DNA of 64,000 nucleotides from Gavia stellata (lineage: Eukaryota; Chordata; Aves; Gaviiformes; Gaviidae). Shown piece by piece: positions 9,481 to 22,300 of the stretch (its first letter is position 1; each line of letters opens with the position of its first letter). Below the pieces are notes generated by a model. It was not told the DNA's origin and ran no database searches. It saw only the letters and a program-made list of their open reading frames with translations. The position numbers and the translations under genes were made by a program. Location: NCBI RefSeq assembly GCF_030936135.1, contig NC_082598.1, positions 30,808,687 to 30,872,686 of the forward strand. Reading direction: 5' to 3'.

Positions 9481-10610
9481 TTCAGATTAATGAAGGAGTG
9501 ACAATTTCAAGGCTAACCTTGGCACTGCCCAAGCCAGAGCGTGGGGAGCTCGCCAGGCTTTGCTTTATATTGTCTACTTTTCTGAAGAGCAGACAAAGAT
9601 GGATAGAGAGACATTGAAAAGCAGGAGGCGTATTTCAAACAGCCCAATAAAGAGGGTTGTCACTTAAAGACAAGAACCATAGTGCTTTGATGACTTTGTA
9701 TTAGCCTCACCGTTTCAAATAAGTGACTCTACTCTCTCGGCGGAATTCACCGAGTTTTAGTAGATGACACTTCAGTGAAGCCGCTTCAGACAGGAACAAG
9801 AGCTTGTAACTGCGGGGCAAAACTCCTCTTCGGGCGGGTTTTGCAAAGAAGGTTTCCGACCCGGGGCTGCTTTTTCTTTCCGTCCTCAAACTAAGGAACC
9901 TCGGTAAAACCAGGGTTTACAATTTTCGTGGGACCAGCGTGAAAAAGGGAGAAAACGATTCGTGTGAATGTAACGAAAGCGGCAGGGAGATCCCGAGGCG
10001 CCGGGGAGAAACGCTGCCTCCCGGCAGACCCCGGCAATACAGGAGCGGTCCTTTCTAAATCGCTTTCCGCGCCCTCGGAGAAAGCACCAACACGGCGTGT
10101 TGAAAATGAAGTTGTATGTAATCCCCCGGACAGCTCACGCGTGTTTTTCCCCGCGCGGGGCAGCCCCCCACGCGCGGCGGCGAGCCCGCCTCTCTGTGCG
10201 CGCAGCCTCTCCCGCACTTGTCCCCGCGGGTTCCAGGCCCTCCACGTCCCGCGGGGGCCTTGCTCCGGGTGGGAGGACACCTTTCCTCTGCCTGGGGGGC
10301 AGCGGGGTGCCGCAGCCCGGGGTGCCGCAGCCCCGGTGCGTGTGCGGTGGGGAGGGAGGGAGGGAGGGCGCAGCCCTGCCGGGTGAGACTTCTCTGCCAA
10401 AACCGAGGATTTTTTACATTTTTTGCTTTCTTTTTTTTTTTTTTTTTTAAGATGGGGACCCCCGACCGCTGCAGCCCCCCAGGCTTTGAAGGCACAGCGA
10501 AAGGGCTTCACTGTGGGTTTGAGCGAACCATTTAGTCACTGTTTCATTAGGCACTATTTGAACCTTGCAACATGTGGTAATTTCTGGGGCAAGCTGAAAA
10601 GGGGGGATTA
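9480..10610. other. Mixed intergenic DNA with a CpG-rich core
   Basis: AT-rich at the left, with a CpG-rich core at about 10000-10400. A tandem GGGGTGCCGCAGCCC pair lies at 10305-10336, and an 18-base T-run preceded by TTTC occurs at about 10430-10449. No gene recognised. Confidence 0.5.
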
Positions 10611-10614
10611 TGTA

Positions 10615-10745
10615 GGAGGGACACAAGGAAATTAGCTAACGGTTAATTTAACTCGTTTTCTGGTAGAATTTTCGATACATTCCTAATTGACTGAGGAGGC
10701 AGGTGAAGTCTTCAGTTCCAGGCAGACTCATTCACGGTGAGAATA
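10615..10745. promoter_or_regulatory. Candidate homeodomain-rich non-coding element
   Basis: The segment contains AAATTAGCTAACGGTTAATTTAA and CCTAATTGACTGAGGAGG, giving several TAAT cores and a retained CpG within 130 bases, unlike flanking DNA. Similar islands occur at 11040-11230 and 11830-11920. This is motif-based inference. Confidence 0.3.
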
Positions 10746-11034
10746 AATGGCTCTTTTTCAACTCACACTGCTCACAATATATCATCAGGAAAAAGACATG
10801 CAATGAATATGTTGATTTTTTTTTATTATTATTAATGGAATTATACCCTGCTACGCAGGTGTGAGGGTAAAAACCTATACTGGATGAAATCAGGTTAACA
10901 ATGAAATGAGAATTTTATTAGCTTTCTATGTCACATAGACCTGGATTTAAACTGTCAAAACAAGAAACAAGAGGGGGAAAAAAGATACTCTGAAGGCAAC
11001 AGTGCCAATCAACGGGCAGAAGTAGTGGCCTGGT

Positions 11035-11250
11035 ATCCAAATAATAATTAACCGTAATTCACGGTGAATATCCACACCCCACACTCTACGCTATTTATAT
11101 GATATAGAGAATGTATGATTAGCCTATAATGGCAGATCTCTTTTGAGTCCGGGGTTTGCCAATTAACCCTAATCATCCCGATTTGCTATGAAACGGGAAC
11201 ATTTGTTCATAAGGTCCGAGTTTTAACAAAACATTAGATCGTGCCGGAAA
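11035..11250. promoter_or_regulatory. Candidate conserved non-coding element
   Basis: A clean, non-repetitive block with AATAATTAACCGTAATTCAC, TATGATTAGCC, CCAATTAACCCTAATCATCC and CATTAGATCG. Multiple paired TAAT/ATTA cores and retained CpGs stand out against the neighbouring AT-rich DNA. It is immediately left of the GC-rich minisatellite. Function is inferred only. Confidence 0.4.
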
Positions 11251-11422
11251 TAAACTCTGGCTGAGGCTCTTGCCCTGTTGGCAAGGGAAAGGGGCCCAGC
11301 CAGATCGGGGTGTCCCGGGGGCGTTCGGGAGCAGCTCGGGGAGCAGCTGTGACCCTGCACCGGGCAGCTCCGGGACGAGGCGGGCGGGGACGGCCCTGCA
11401 CGGGGGAAACGGCGTGTTGGCG

Positions 11423-11700
11423 GTGACCCCGCACCGGGCACCGGGAGCAGCGGGCTGGAGGTGGCCCCGCACCGGGCACCGGGAGCGGCGGGCTGGAGGT
11501 GGCCCCGCACCGGGAGCGGCGGGCTGGAGGTGGCCCCGCACCGGGCACCGGGAGCGGCGGGCTGGAGGTGGCCCCGCACCGGGAGCGGCGGGCTGGAGGT
11601 GGCCCCGCACCGGGCACCGGGAGCGGCGGGCTGGAGGTGGCCCCGCACCGGGAGCGGCGGGCTGGAGGTGGCCCCGCACCGGGCACCGGGAGCAGCGGCG
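11423..11700. repeat. GC-rich minisatellite with alternating 38- and 31-base units
   Basis: Eight tandem units. Unit A (38 bases) begins GTGGCCCCGCACCGGGCACC and ends GGGCTGGAG. Unit B (31 bases) is the same without one CACCGGG heptamer. The order is A A B A B A B A' (11423, 11461, 11499, 11530, 11568, 11599, 11637, 11668), so the recent expansion is of a 69-base A+B dimer. Internal copies are nearly identical, and the first and last carry substitutions (GTGACC, AGCAGCGG). Open frames across it on both strands are a by-product of the repeat. Confidence 0.95.
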
Positions 11701-11819
11701 CTACCTGGGCAGCGTGCGGAGAGGTGGTGGGCGCAGCCGGGCAGGGCCCGCGGGCAGGGGAGCCCGCCACGTCTGGCAAGGGCCCCTTTGTAACCTGCTA
11801 TAGAAAATGGAGGTATTCT

Positions 11820-11930
11820 GCATGACAAAGCCCAATTAAGCTCGCTATTCAGGACCTCTGCAGCTGGTAGCCCATTGGGAGAGTGGGAGGAAACGAGAAT
11901 ATATTAATTATGCGAAGGGGCGGTGAAAAA
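11820..11930. promoter_or_regulatory. Candidate homeodomain-rich element right of the minisatellite
   Basis: It includes AAAGCCCAATTAAGCTCGC, a CAGCTG E-box, CCCATTGGGAG (CCAAT in palindromic setting) and ATATTAATTATGCG. It is followed by another GC-rich patch to about 12200. Regulatory role is inferred from motif content. Confidence 0.3.
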
Positions 11931-12229
11931 ATACCAACAACCGCGGTTCTGGGTCGGGAGTTGGGTATGTTTGTTTGGTTCTTTATGTGTCAGCCCCGTT
12001 ATTTATGTATGTATGTATTTGGTGGCAGGGGCGGTGGGAGGAGGAGGGGCGGGGTGGGGCGCTGCCCGGGGGGCACACGCCCCAGCCCCGGGCCCGTCTC
12101 GGCCTGCCGGCTGCGGAGCCCCCCCCGCCGGCCTCGGGGTGTTGGCAAAGAGGAGCAAGGGAGGCTGCCTGCCAGGCTGCAGGGGAGGGCTACCGGCTCT
12201 GGTACAACTGTGGTTTAACATGCTAGCAA

Positions 12230-15200
12230 AGTTGCCCGTTTTCTCTAAGAATTCTCTCTCTCTCTCTTTATTTTTGAATTGTCACTCAGCGGGGGTCAAC
12301 TGTAAGCCTGCCAAAGGGCTTTCACGGGCTGAGGGGCACCAAACCCTAGGACAGACTGAAGGTCAGCCAAAGAAAATAAAATACTGGAGACCTAAGGTTA
12401 AGATTGACCCGGACAGTCTGTTTGCTTTTCAGTTTTACCTTTCCAAGCCAATGGACCATAATATACGCGTGGCTGTAGTTACTATTTAAAATACAATTTC
12501 AGACTCCAAAATCCAAACTGTCTGAGAAACATCTTGCATGACATAGTCATCTTACTCTAAATAATTCAACTCTTGTAATAGCAGACGAGTGTTAGCTCAG
12601 AACTGTGTACGACTGCACACAGAACTGTGCTTGGGATCATGCAGCTTTCAGCCCTGGCCACAAATGCATGGACATGACCACAGATCTTTCCCTTTTCTTC
12701 TGTAGAAGGATACAGTGGCAGAGAAAATTCAAGCTGTTTTTATGCTACGAGTGCTCCCAATCTTCTCAAAATAACATGAAGCTTAGGCCAGAATGTGGTC
12801 AACAATACATGCAGAAGATGCAAAGAGTAATGAGCCAAGAGGTATACTTGGCATAAGACATGTGCAATGCATTTGAACAAAAGTTTGGTATTCTAATTGT
12901 TCTCCAGTAGACTTAGATTTTAACTAACCTACCACCATTATCCCATTCTTCTAGAACAGTTGTCAGAGCGGTCATAGCTTCATATTCTAAGTGTTGCTAC
13001 AGAAAAGCAAGTAGACACCCCCAGTTTAGGTACCGTAAAGGAGGCATACATTGCTTTTTGCTTCAGTTCCCCTGAAAGACGAGTCCTGGCTTTTGATGCA
13101 TATTCTGGAGTGGATAGACAGGGATCCTATGCTGACTTTCATTAAACTAGTAATACTAAAGACACCATGAAGTCTTTAGACATGTGAGGGACTCAACTGA
13201 ATACAGGAGGACTGTGTTGGTAAGTCAATCTTCCTTGTGTAAAAACTGCAATACCTCTGGGGCAGAGCTGGGTTAGTAACAGAAAAAAATGCCAGTTGAT
13301 GCCAACAGCATCAATTTTCATATTGCTGTCATAATTTCCACCCGCTCCCATAGTTTTGTTTTGAGATTGCATTTTTTTTTTTATTCAGGCAAGTGAGAGA
13401 TGGCTTTTAATGAGTTAATGAACAGCCATCAGGAGTTCCTATTTATTTTTAGCAGGACCTGCCAATTTTTCACAGGTAAAAGACACCAGCTCTAAAATAA
13501 TTCTATTAAAATGCTGCTGCCATTAAGAAAAGATCACAGACAGAGGTTTTGATTTTTTATGGTATTGCCTTGTTTTCTCCCAATAAAACCATTTTTCAAG
13601 ATCTGATTTGTCTTTTGTAATTAATGCCAGACTGAGAGGGCTTAGGCAGTGTACAGTTTAATAGATTGTGGCAGTTCAGTCTACTGGGTTTTCAGCAAAA
13701 GTTGTCAAATTGCAGTAAAATTGTCAAGTTTTTTTTCTCTTTCCCAATTGCTATTAAATGTGAGCAAGCGATCACATGCACAGAAAGTAGCTCTCAAGTT
13801 TTTTGGTTTTTCTTAGGCAAAGATAAGATTCAGTGGGTTCCAAATGCAAGTCTATCTAGCCTAGGTTGCCTCAGCAACAGATTGCCTCTCGAGGCTTTCC
13901 CAGATTGTGATAAAAATGAGCAGGTATTTTTATTTTCAGAACTAATTTTCAGAATGAGTTTAAGCTAGAAATTTGTTTTAGGGAATCAACTTGGAGCTTG
14001 AGGGATAGCTGCCATTATAGGTGAGCATGAGAAGAAAGAAAACGCCAGTAAGTTGAAGACCTTTTACAAAACAGGCACTGAGTCCTTCAAACACCTTGAA
14101 TCAGGACTTGAGGCTTTTGGAAATATTTGGGAACAAGACTGAGATCGTCACCTTGATACTTGGAGGGCTTCTTTATTGCATATACTATCAGTATAGGTAA
14201 CAGGGGCGGCAGATGCACATCTCCATGGGGTAGGAGGCGTGCATCCTCTGCCATGGTGCTGACCTTGGCAGCTGCACCGATGCTGCTGAGGTTGGAGCAT
14301 CAGTGCTGGAGCTCAGCATGCTGAGGGTACCAGCCACTGTGCCCATCAGAAAAGCAAAGGGGATGATGCTACTTTTTGCATTGGGGGAAACCCTCTGAAA
14401 GTAAATGAAAGTGAATCCTGAGAAGCACAGTCTGCCAGGATGATGTGTATCAGCCTTGTTTATGCTGGCGTCTCATGAAAGAAGCCAGTGTTGTTGCTGG
14501 AAAAGATGGCCTTTGCCTCCTGTCTTTCCTTGCCTCTTGTTCTCTGGGCTGTCCCATCCTTTGCACTTGTTTCTTTCCTACGGAAACTTCTGCCCTTGCC
14601 TTCATCCCATTTCTTAAGAAGCACATGAAACCGGAGGATGTGATCAGGTCATCCTGTTTACAGCCCTGCACCTACATGGGAGGAGAGAGCATCAGTATAT
14701 CTTTAAGACTTCTACGCCTTTCTAATTGACATTGGCTAATACATCCCAAAATTACAGGGGAGCTGAGAGTGTGGGACAAGCTTGAGAGACAGACAGAGGG
14801 AGGGACAGGCAGATTGCTCTCATAAATTTAATCTCTTTAGAAAATGAGGTTTATAGTATCAGCTGCTGGCAGAAACTGCACTCCCATGGTTGCTAGGTCA
14901 AAGTTGAGATAGCTTAAAAAATCTTCAGTGTAAATGCAGCCTTTGAAAGAGGTTTTTATGGAGGAAGACTTCTACCATGCTTGAGGTACAGGAATATCAG
15001 CAGGAACACGCCATGCCTGAAGCCATAAAGCTGACATATACTTTGAGTGTCCTTTGCCCCTAGAACTAAGGCGTTCTGACCCACAAAGAAAAGTCTTGCA
15101 TAAAACTGCAGGAAGAGGAGAGAGTAAACATAGTGCATGTTTAGAGCAAAGGACAGCACAGATCTGTTGTTTTCATAACAGTTTTTTCCCTTGTTAGTCT

Positions 15201-18200
15201 TGTGTTTAGTTCTTCCCACAACTCTAAAGGGACGTGGAAGAGTTCTACTGTTTTTTTCCTTCTGTTAGTGTTTTCCCCCTTGAGGCAAGCTCAAGGGCAT
15301 ATGAAGAAATTTGACATTTGAAATTAAGGAGCAATTTCTATGTAAAAAGTAAACAGGAGATACGAATCTTTGAAAGCTATTTCTGTTTTACCTTAATTTA
15401 GAAGCGCCAGCTTCAGCTTCCCCAGGCTCTGCAGCAAGCCACAGTCCTCAGTCAGCATGTTCCCCTCTGTATCAACACCTTGGCCTTCCCATTTCATTTT
15501 ATTCAGACTTCAGCTTATCTTAAGGGAACTTGGGAATCTCCTAGGTCATATTTTGCAGGAAGAAAATACCTTTTTTTGCATAGGAAAGCAGGCTGTATTA
15601 TACCCCAGTCTTTCTACTGTATAACACTGTTTTTCAGAGAACTAACAACACAGAAGCAATTTGTTTTACCGGATTTGTGTTATTCCCTTCTTCCATTTTG
15701 GGGGTCATCTACGAATGAGATAAGGAAGCACTTGCTTCCCTTTCACCTTCTAACATCTTTACCCTTTGAAACCAAGCAGAATAATATTGGACACTGGTTT
15801 ATAGTTCGTTTGTTGGTTTTATACACATACTTTGTATTTAATACATAAGTTCATGCACAGTTCCTTCTATGCACTTTCAGAGCTGTAGAAACTCATAGCA
15901 AATTGTGTGTTTTAAAAGATTATTTACACAGAAAAATGGTATATACTTGCAAAAGGCATGGTTTTGGCAGGGGACACCAGCAAGCCTACAGAATTAACAG
16001 CTCTGGGTATGGGCGATATCCAGGCCTGAGGCAAGGAGTGAAAGAAGACATGGTCCAGCCACCTCCAGGAGGGACTTCGGTGAAGAGCACAGTCCTTGGA
16101 GCAGTTTGCTCCAAGAGGGGATTTGAGCTAATGCCACCTCATGGAGAGTGGGAACCACTGCAGCAGAAGCGAGGATGGAAGCGTGGGGTCACTTCAGGGG
16201 AGCTGGGTGGTGGTTCCCCCCTGGGCCCTCTTTGGAAGGTATGGTGAAGGCAAAAGGTAAAAGTTGAAAAGAGAAAGTGGAGAACAGAAGTTTTCCCTAC
16301 GAAAAGGAGTATTTTGATTCATTGGCAATTTTACTGTTCAAACTGCCAGACTGTATAAAAGGGGGAACAGGAACGACTACCAAATCAAAGAGGGGACAGG
16401 GTTTTGAAAACTTCATTCTTATTGTAGCCAGAGGAGAAAATGGAACAATGTGAATCCATTCTAGGGGCAATGATTGTAAATAAGAGTGGGGATGGCACAG
16501 AGGTAACTCATTTCAGTCCTAACAAGGTATACTTGTGTGGTCCTAATACCCTTTGGCTCTTTATTTTGTGCAATTTGCCAGTTTCTTGGCTAGAATGACT
16601 TCATGCTCGTAGCCCTGGAGAGTGTATTAGCAAATACTTTTTAATCTTTGAAGAACAGGAGTTTCCACTTTAATTATATTAATGCTAATCAATAAATGTC
16701 TTTGAACTGTACTATGGCATCATGAAAGTGATGTTACAGTGACTAAGGCAACACTTGCTGTATCAGCCTATTCCAGTCACTTAGAGCACTCCAAAAAGTG
16801 GATTTGTTGTCTAAGATGGGCTGTGCTTATTCTCAGCAGAAAAGGTCAAGGGACAGACATTTCAAACTGTGTGCCCAGCTCAGATACGTGCAAACACAAC
16901 CGGACCCACAAACAAACCTTGAAGCGTCCGTGCACGCATGTGTCATGCAGAGCAGGATGTATATGTAAATGGGAGTTTGCTCATACACACTAACTAGCTG
17001 GAGCAGAACACAGTGTGAAAATGTTGCTTTAATTGTTTTAGAAAGTGGGGCAGGATGGTGATATTTGCCTGGGCCACTTCATGCTGTTAGCCGTTTCCCA
17101 CTCTCCTGGGAAAGCACTCGGAAGGTTGTGCTGGTTTGTAGGTACAGCTGGCTGGGTTTGTATCCAGCTAGAAGAGAAGCAGGACAGGAATTCAGGAGTG
17201 AATGACAGCAAGGGTCAAACAGGTCCTTACGGAAACATCTCCTGGGGACTTTTAGAGAGCTGCTAAGTCTTAAAGCCAAGCTGGAGCAGGATTGAGAGTG
17301 AGTATGGGCCAGGGTGAAAGCCAAGTCCCTCCAGTTATGTGATCCTCTAACCCTTCACGGTATATTTTTTGTAGAACATCCGCATTTGTTAACAGAATTT
17401 GTTAAAATCTGATTAAAAGATGTGTGATATGTACACTTGGCACCTTATCAGAACACTCAGGAAATCCCAGCAGTACATGGTGTTTAGCAAATAAATGGCA
17501 ATTTTGAGAGGTACTTATGGGGGAAAATATACCCAGGCTAATTTTATAATGTACTTCACATAGTTTTTAATAAAAGATTCATAGTACAGATAAGAAGATG
17601 GGATGGGTGATGGCTTCAAATTTAGGGCTTAATTAGGTTTTCCATCTAACACAAAAGTTATTTGTATAATTCTGTTTTAATTATCTATGCCAGAGGAATT
17701 AGCTATTTTTCCTCTTTGCATTTTTCAATACTTCTGGTACTTAATAATAAAAAAAAATGCTGTCTTTTTTAGGACTCTATTGTCCTTCTGCTATTGTGGT
17801 ATTTGGGAAGCACTCACCATCTATGTATAGTCAGTGATCTCATCTTAAATTTATTATCAGTATTCTCAGTAAAAGGAATAGATTTTGAATAAAAAGAATA
17901 GTCTCGAAGTCTATGCACTGAAATAAATACATCTGTTTATTTGAATGGATCATAATGCATTTATGCATCGTGGCAACATTAAGGCAAAATAATTTTCCAG
18001 ATACGCAGATTATAAAATGGCAGGAGGTTCTAATTCGTTGTCTAAATGAAATGGATTCTCTCTGAAGGTTTATATTCAAATGCAAATCTGAAGAACCTGA
18101 TGTTTTTATTGGTTTTAGATACCTGCAGCAAATGGAGCTAACGCTTTCACAGAGCCATTGTAGCATGTCATCAGCAATGTTGTGGGCAACCCAAAAGTAA

Positions 18201-19320
18201 AAGTAATGTGGGACACTTTCCATGTCTTTCTTTTTCTATTCTTCTAAGGTTTTATTAGCCCAATGTTAAGCCTCAAGGAACAATTCTACTTTACTGCATC
18301 CACAATGCAGAGCAAACCCTTAGGACAGTACTGCACCTTGATTCAAACAGTACTGCACCTTGATTCAAAATACTTCTCTGCTAAAAGTGAATGGAAAGCT
18401 ATCATTGCCTTTACACTGCTTTAGCTGAGTTTATTTATTTATTTAAGATTCTCAGTTTCTTACAATAGCACAAAGTATTGTTTGTTGGAGCTTCCCCTGA
18501 TCTGTTTCTTAGAGAACAATTATTGACATTCCTTGTTCTTATGTTGAGTGAGGAGGATGGAAGTAATAGACCAGTGAGTACAGATTGTTGACTAAAGACC
18601 AAATTTTGGAAATGCTGTTGGCTATATTACTCACTGCTCAAGATCAGCCCAATATGAAGGATTGCTGGTGAGTGCTGGTGCATTTGTCTATACCCTTGAG
18701 CCATCTCCACTTTTGCATTCAACAGATTGCCATTCCGGTCTTCCACACCTTCCTATAGGTTACGTAAAAATTTTGGAAGAAAAAAGTGCCTGACTTTGAG
18801 AAATGCTTTTTCTTTTAGAGTATAGTTTTCTGAAATCAGTGACAGAGTACTCTTTGATTTCATTGGCTGCAGGGTCATGTCCTCAGCTAATATTGACTGA
18901 CAGAAGAACTTTTGACGTACAAATCCTAGACTGTAGTATAACACAAGACAGCTATTCCTATGATACTCTTCTATGCATTCAATCATACCTTATTCCTCAA
19001 ACACCTACATTTTCAAACAACAAAAATGAATGTGCTTTATTAAAGTCTCAGTAAGAGATTTTTTACATTTCATTACTGTGCACATTAGGTTGTACTGTCA
19101 TTATGTGGCCACCAGACTGTTAGCTTTGAGATCCAGGAATACTACCAAAGCCTTACTGCAAATTCAGAAAGATAAATATATTTCTGGTATTTTGTGTGAA
19201 AACTTGCAGTCTTCGCTCTGAAGATGGTGAGGCAGTATAACAAGTGGCTATTTATTCCAAAAAAGAAAACACAAATACACTTTTAGATTGTAAGATACCT
19301 TGGGAGGAAATGTCATTGTT
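12230..19320. other. AT-rich intergenic DNA, no gene recognised
   Basis: About 7 kb of ordinary AT-rich sequence with scattered short ORFs that lack similarity to proteins I know. It contains a short CT run (12253-12266) and a perfect 22-base tandem duplication at 18325-18368. No tRNA or other structured RNA gene was recognised. Confidence 0.55.
18325..18368. repeat. Perfect 22-base tandem duplication
   Basis: The unit ACAGTACTGCACCTTGATTC + AA occurs twice head-to-tail without a mismatch, suggesting a recent slippage or repair duplication. Confidence 0.95.
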
Positions 19321-19325
19321 ACCTG

Positions 19326-19380
19326 GTTTGGTTTTGTTTTGTTTTGTTTTGTTTTGTTTTGTTTTGTTTTGTTTTGTTTT
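19326..19380. repeat. (TTTTG)n microsatellite
   Basis: About ten tandem GTTTT pentamers with one imperfect copy at the left end. Such tracts are common in vertebrate DNA and often derive from the tails of retroposed sequences. No retroposon body was recognised beside it. Confidence 0.95.
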
Positions 19381-19399
19381 CAAGCTGAAATGTGTACAC

Positions 19400-22300
19400 A
19401 GATTATTTGCTGTTAATACTGAATGGTCATAATTAAAGCACACATTTGAAAGCAATTTTACTGTAAGCATGACAACCCAAAGAAAAATAAAATAACATGT
19501 AAAAAAACCCCAGGCTCTGGTGACTTCAGCACATTTATTTTCCTCCATGGATGGTATCCCAGCCTGCTTAAATAAATTCTTAGACTGGATGCCTGAAGCA
19601 AGGCAAAATGAACCCTCACAGGCTGGAAGAAAACGAAAGTACAAGAATTGGCTATGCTATATATTTTACAGGGGGTCAGAGCTTCCTGTTGTTCCACATT
19701 TACTCAGGCTGCAGAAATGTGAGAACTGTCAAAGACAAGACAACCTCCCACCCTCTGCTCTAAATAATGATTACAAAATGTTGTAACTATGCCTCAGCAT
19801 TTACATGCATACACCTTTTCTTTTTTTTTTGGTACTGAAATAATGTATACAACATTGTCAAGGGACTATTTTTGTTTTTTAAGGTGCCTAGAATACCCAG
19901 CAGTGTGCTGAAATTCTTTGAGAAACATGATCATTATACCACATAGAGGATTTCAGCTTGAAATACTCAAAAGAGAGGCAGGAACACACACACATATACA
20001 CACTTCACCATAAGCAAACACTTCTCTTGCTTGGAGCACAAAGAGCCGTCTTTTTTATAGTGTTTCAAGTGAACCATTTTAGAGGTACTGTAGTGGATTT
20101 ACAAGAAGAGTTGACAGTGCTATTGTTAATCCCACTCATCAGTGTACAGGGATTTCCCCTTGGGAATCAAGTCCAACAAGCCTTTGAATCAGAAGACTTT
20201 CTTATTTGATGACTTCTTTACAAACCTGACCCTGCTTCCACTTCTGCAGAAGGCCAGATTAGCTAAAGGCATTGCAGGCATGTGCTCTAAAGAGAAATCT
20301 TACAATTAGTTTATAACAGGAGGGAATGGTAGATTGGTGCTCTTAGTATTTCATGTCCATTGATTCATCTCTCATTACTATGGCTAGACACTGGAAACGT
20401 ACCCAGCCTTTTAATTAGAGAATTTAATATCGTTTAAGCACACTTTAAGGGTTAAGCATGTGATTAAGTGTTTTCCTGAATCACTCGCTGAAGACACCTC
20501 TCTCTTTCCATTGAATACAGAAGCAACCAAATCAGCCTGGGTACCTGCATGTAGATGGCTAGAGCTGCCTGCTCTAAATTCTCTCCCGCTGGATGTAGCT
20601 CTAAAATAAGGTTGGACGGTTTTCCATTTCCAGATACCGTATGTCAATCTCCATCAGCCAGTGTCTTTCTCTCCGGGTCTGACTCGCAGCATAAAAAAAC
20701 TCCTTCAAACTGGCATTAGGCTCTCTCGGGCAAGTTCCGCTGCTCTTTATGTTACGGCTCTGAAGGTTGCAGCAGGCTTCTTCAGCAGATGCCCTCTGCT
20801 TACAAGTTTGTTTGGCACCCTGTTTGTTTTCTTACTACTAAATGTTAACCCTTAACGTTTGGGAGAAAAAGAATTATGGATGTATTCACTGCCACTTCAG
20901 AAACGTTCCTGTCTTTGAGAAGAACATACAAGGGCATAGGTGAGATTTTCCTACATGGGTGCTCCTGCTTCACCTGGGCAGGGGGTGGTGGTGTAGTAAG
21001 AGGTGGGAGGTTTTCCAGGTGTGTTTTTGTTGTAGGTGGGAGGTCTAATTCCCAGTCCTGCCCTCCCCTCCCCTCACTCCATATCTTCATCTTCACCTCT
21101 GCTTATGAACTTTTTATGGTTCTTCCTGGGGAAGGTTATTCCTTAGAGTGAGTAGTAGCCTTTCAAAGGCTACTATCAGGGAATCTAACAGAGAAAATCT
21201 GAAAGACGTTTGGCTTAGGAATAGCAGTTATAGGCAGATGCATAGGCAGTCTGGGCTAGTAACTTGACATTAGTCTTTTGGTAGGAAAGAAATTAAACCC
21301 ACTGGTGATCAAATGTGGACTAAGTGGGGTCAGGCCCCTTGCTCCTCCCAATTCCTCCATCCCCATCCAACCGGTACCATGGCTGTCAGAGCATGGGGCG
21401 TGCTTCAGAGCGAGCGCATAGAGCAGCTTGCGCGTGGTTGCTGTACAGCAGGTATGTGATTGAAGAGTAGTGGATGGGATTTTCTGCTGTCCCCATCATG
21501 GAGTCGAGAGCTGCTGAGGGAACGCTGCTTATGCATGCAGCCTTGGCAAAGAGACAAAGACTGGAACAAAACCAAAGAGGTCTGATTTATATCTGCTATA
21601 CTATTTTGACAGCTATATAAGAAAAAAAGAGGGGATAGTACCAGAATGATATAATGTTGGTAACTACACATTAACTTCTGTGAGGTTTTATCTAGAAGCA
21701 CCTTTGCACATGGTATAGCGTAGTTCTGGGTGGAGGTAGCACACACAGCATAAAATGTTAAATGCGCTTTTATTAATGACATTACTTCTTTATATTAATG
21801 ATGACCTCCGTTTCAGGTCATCTTTACAAGTTTCCGTACTGGGGCCCACAGTTACTCTGCTGGTATATTTTCCAAACTGGCAGGATTTCTTGGTATTCTT
21901 CGCTTCCTCTTCCTAAACACTGCTAATTCATGGACCACTTCTGCACTACCACAAGGTTGGCAAACCCATACTGTACACGAGAAATCAGGGTTGGGATGAT
22001 GAAAGAACCTTTCTTGTGATGGGTGAGAGAGACTGATGCCTTTTTAAATGGAAAAGAAGCTATATTTTAAAATGCTAAACACATACGTATGTATACAGAT
22101 TTTTTTTTTCAACTACATATAATACAGCTGAATAAAATTAAAGTGAACAGGTGTTTAGTTTGAGAAGTCTCTCAGGTGAATAGATATTTCCTGGAGTAGT
22201 TTATATTAAATGGCAGGTAACATACACCTGCTTCATTCTCTTACCTGATTCTCCTCTCATACGGAAGGTGTGCAGCCATGTGGTGTTAGTCCAATGGCCC

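Noticed and set aside
11173..11828. Long ORFs (up to 201 codons) on both strands across the minisatellite
   Set aside because: Open frames arise because the repeat has few stops; residues simply repeat the tandem unit.
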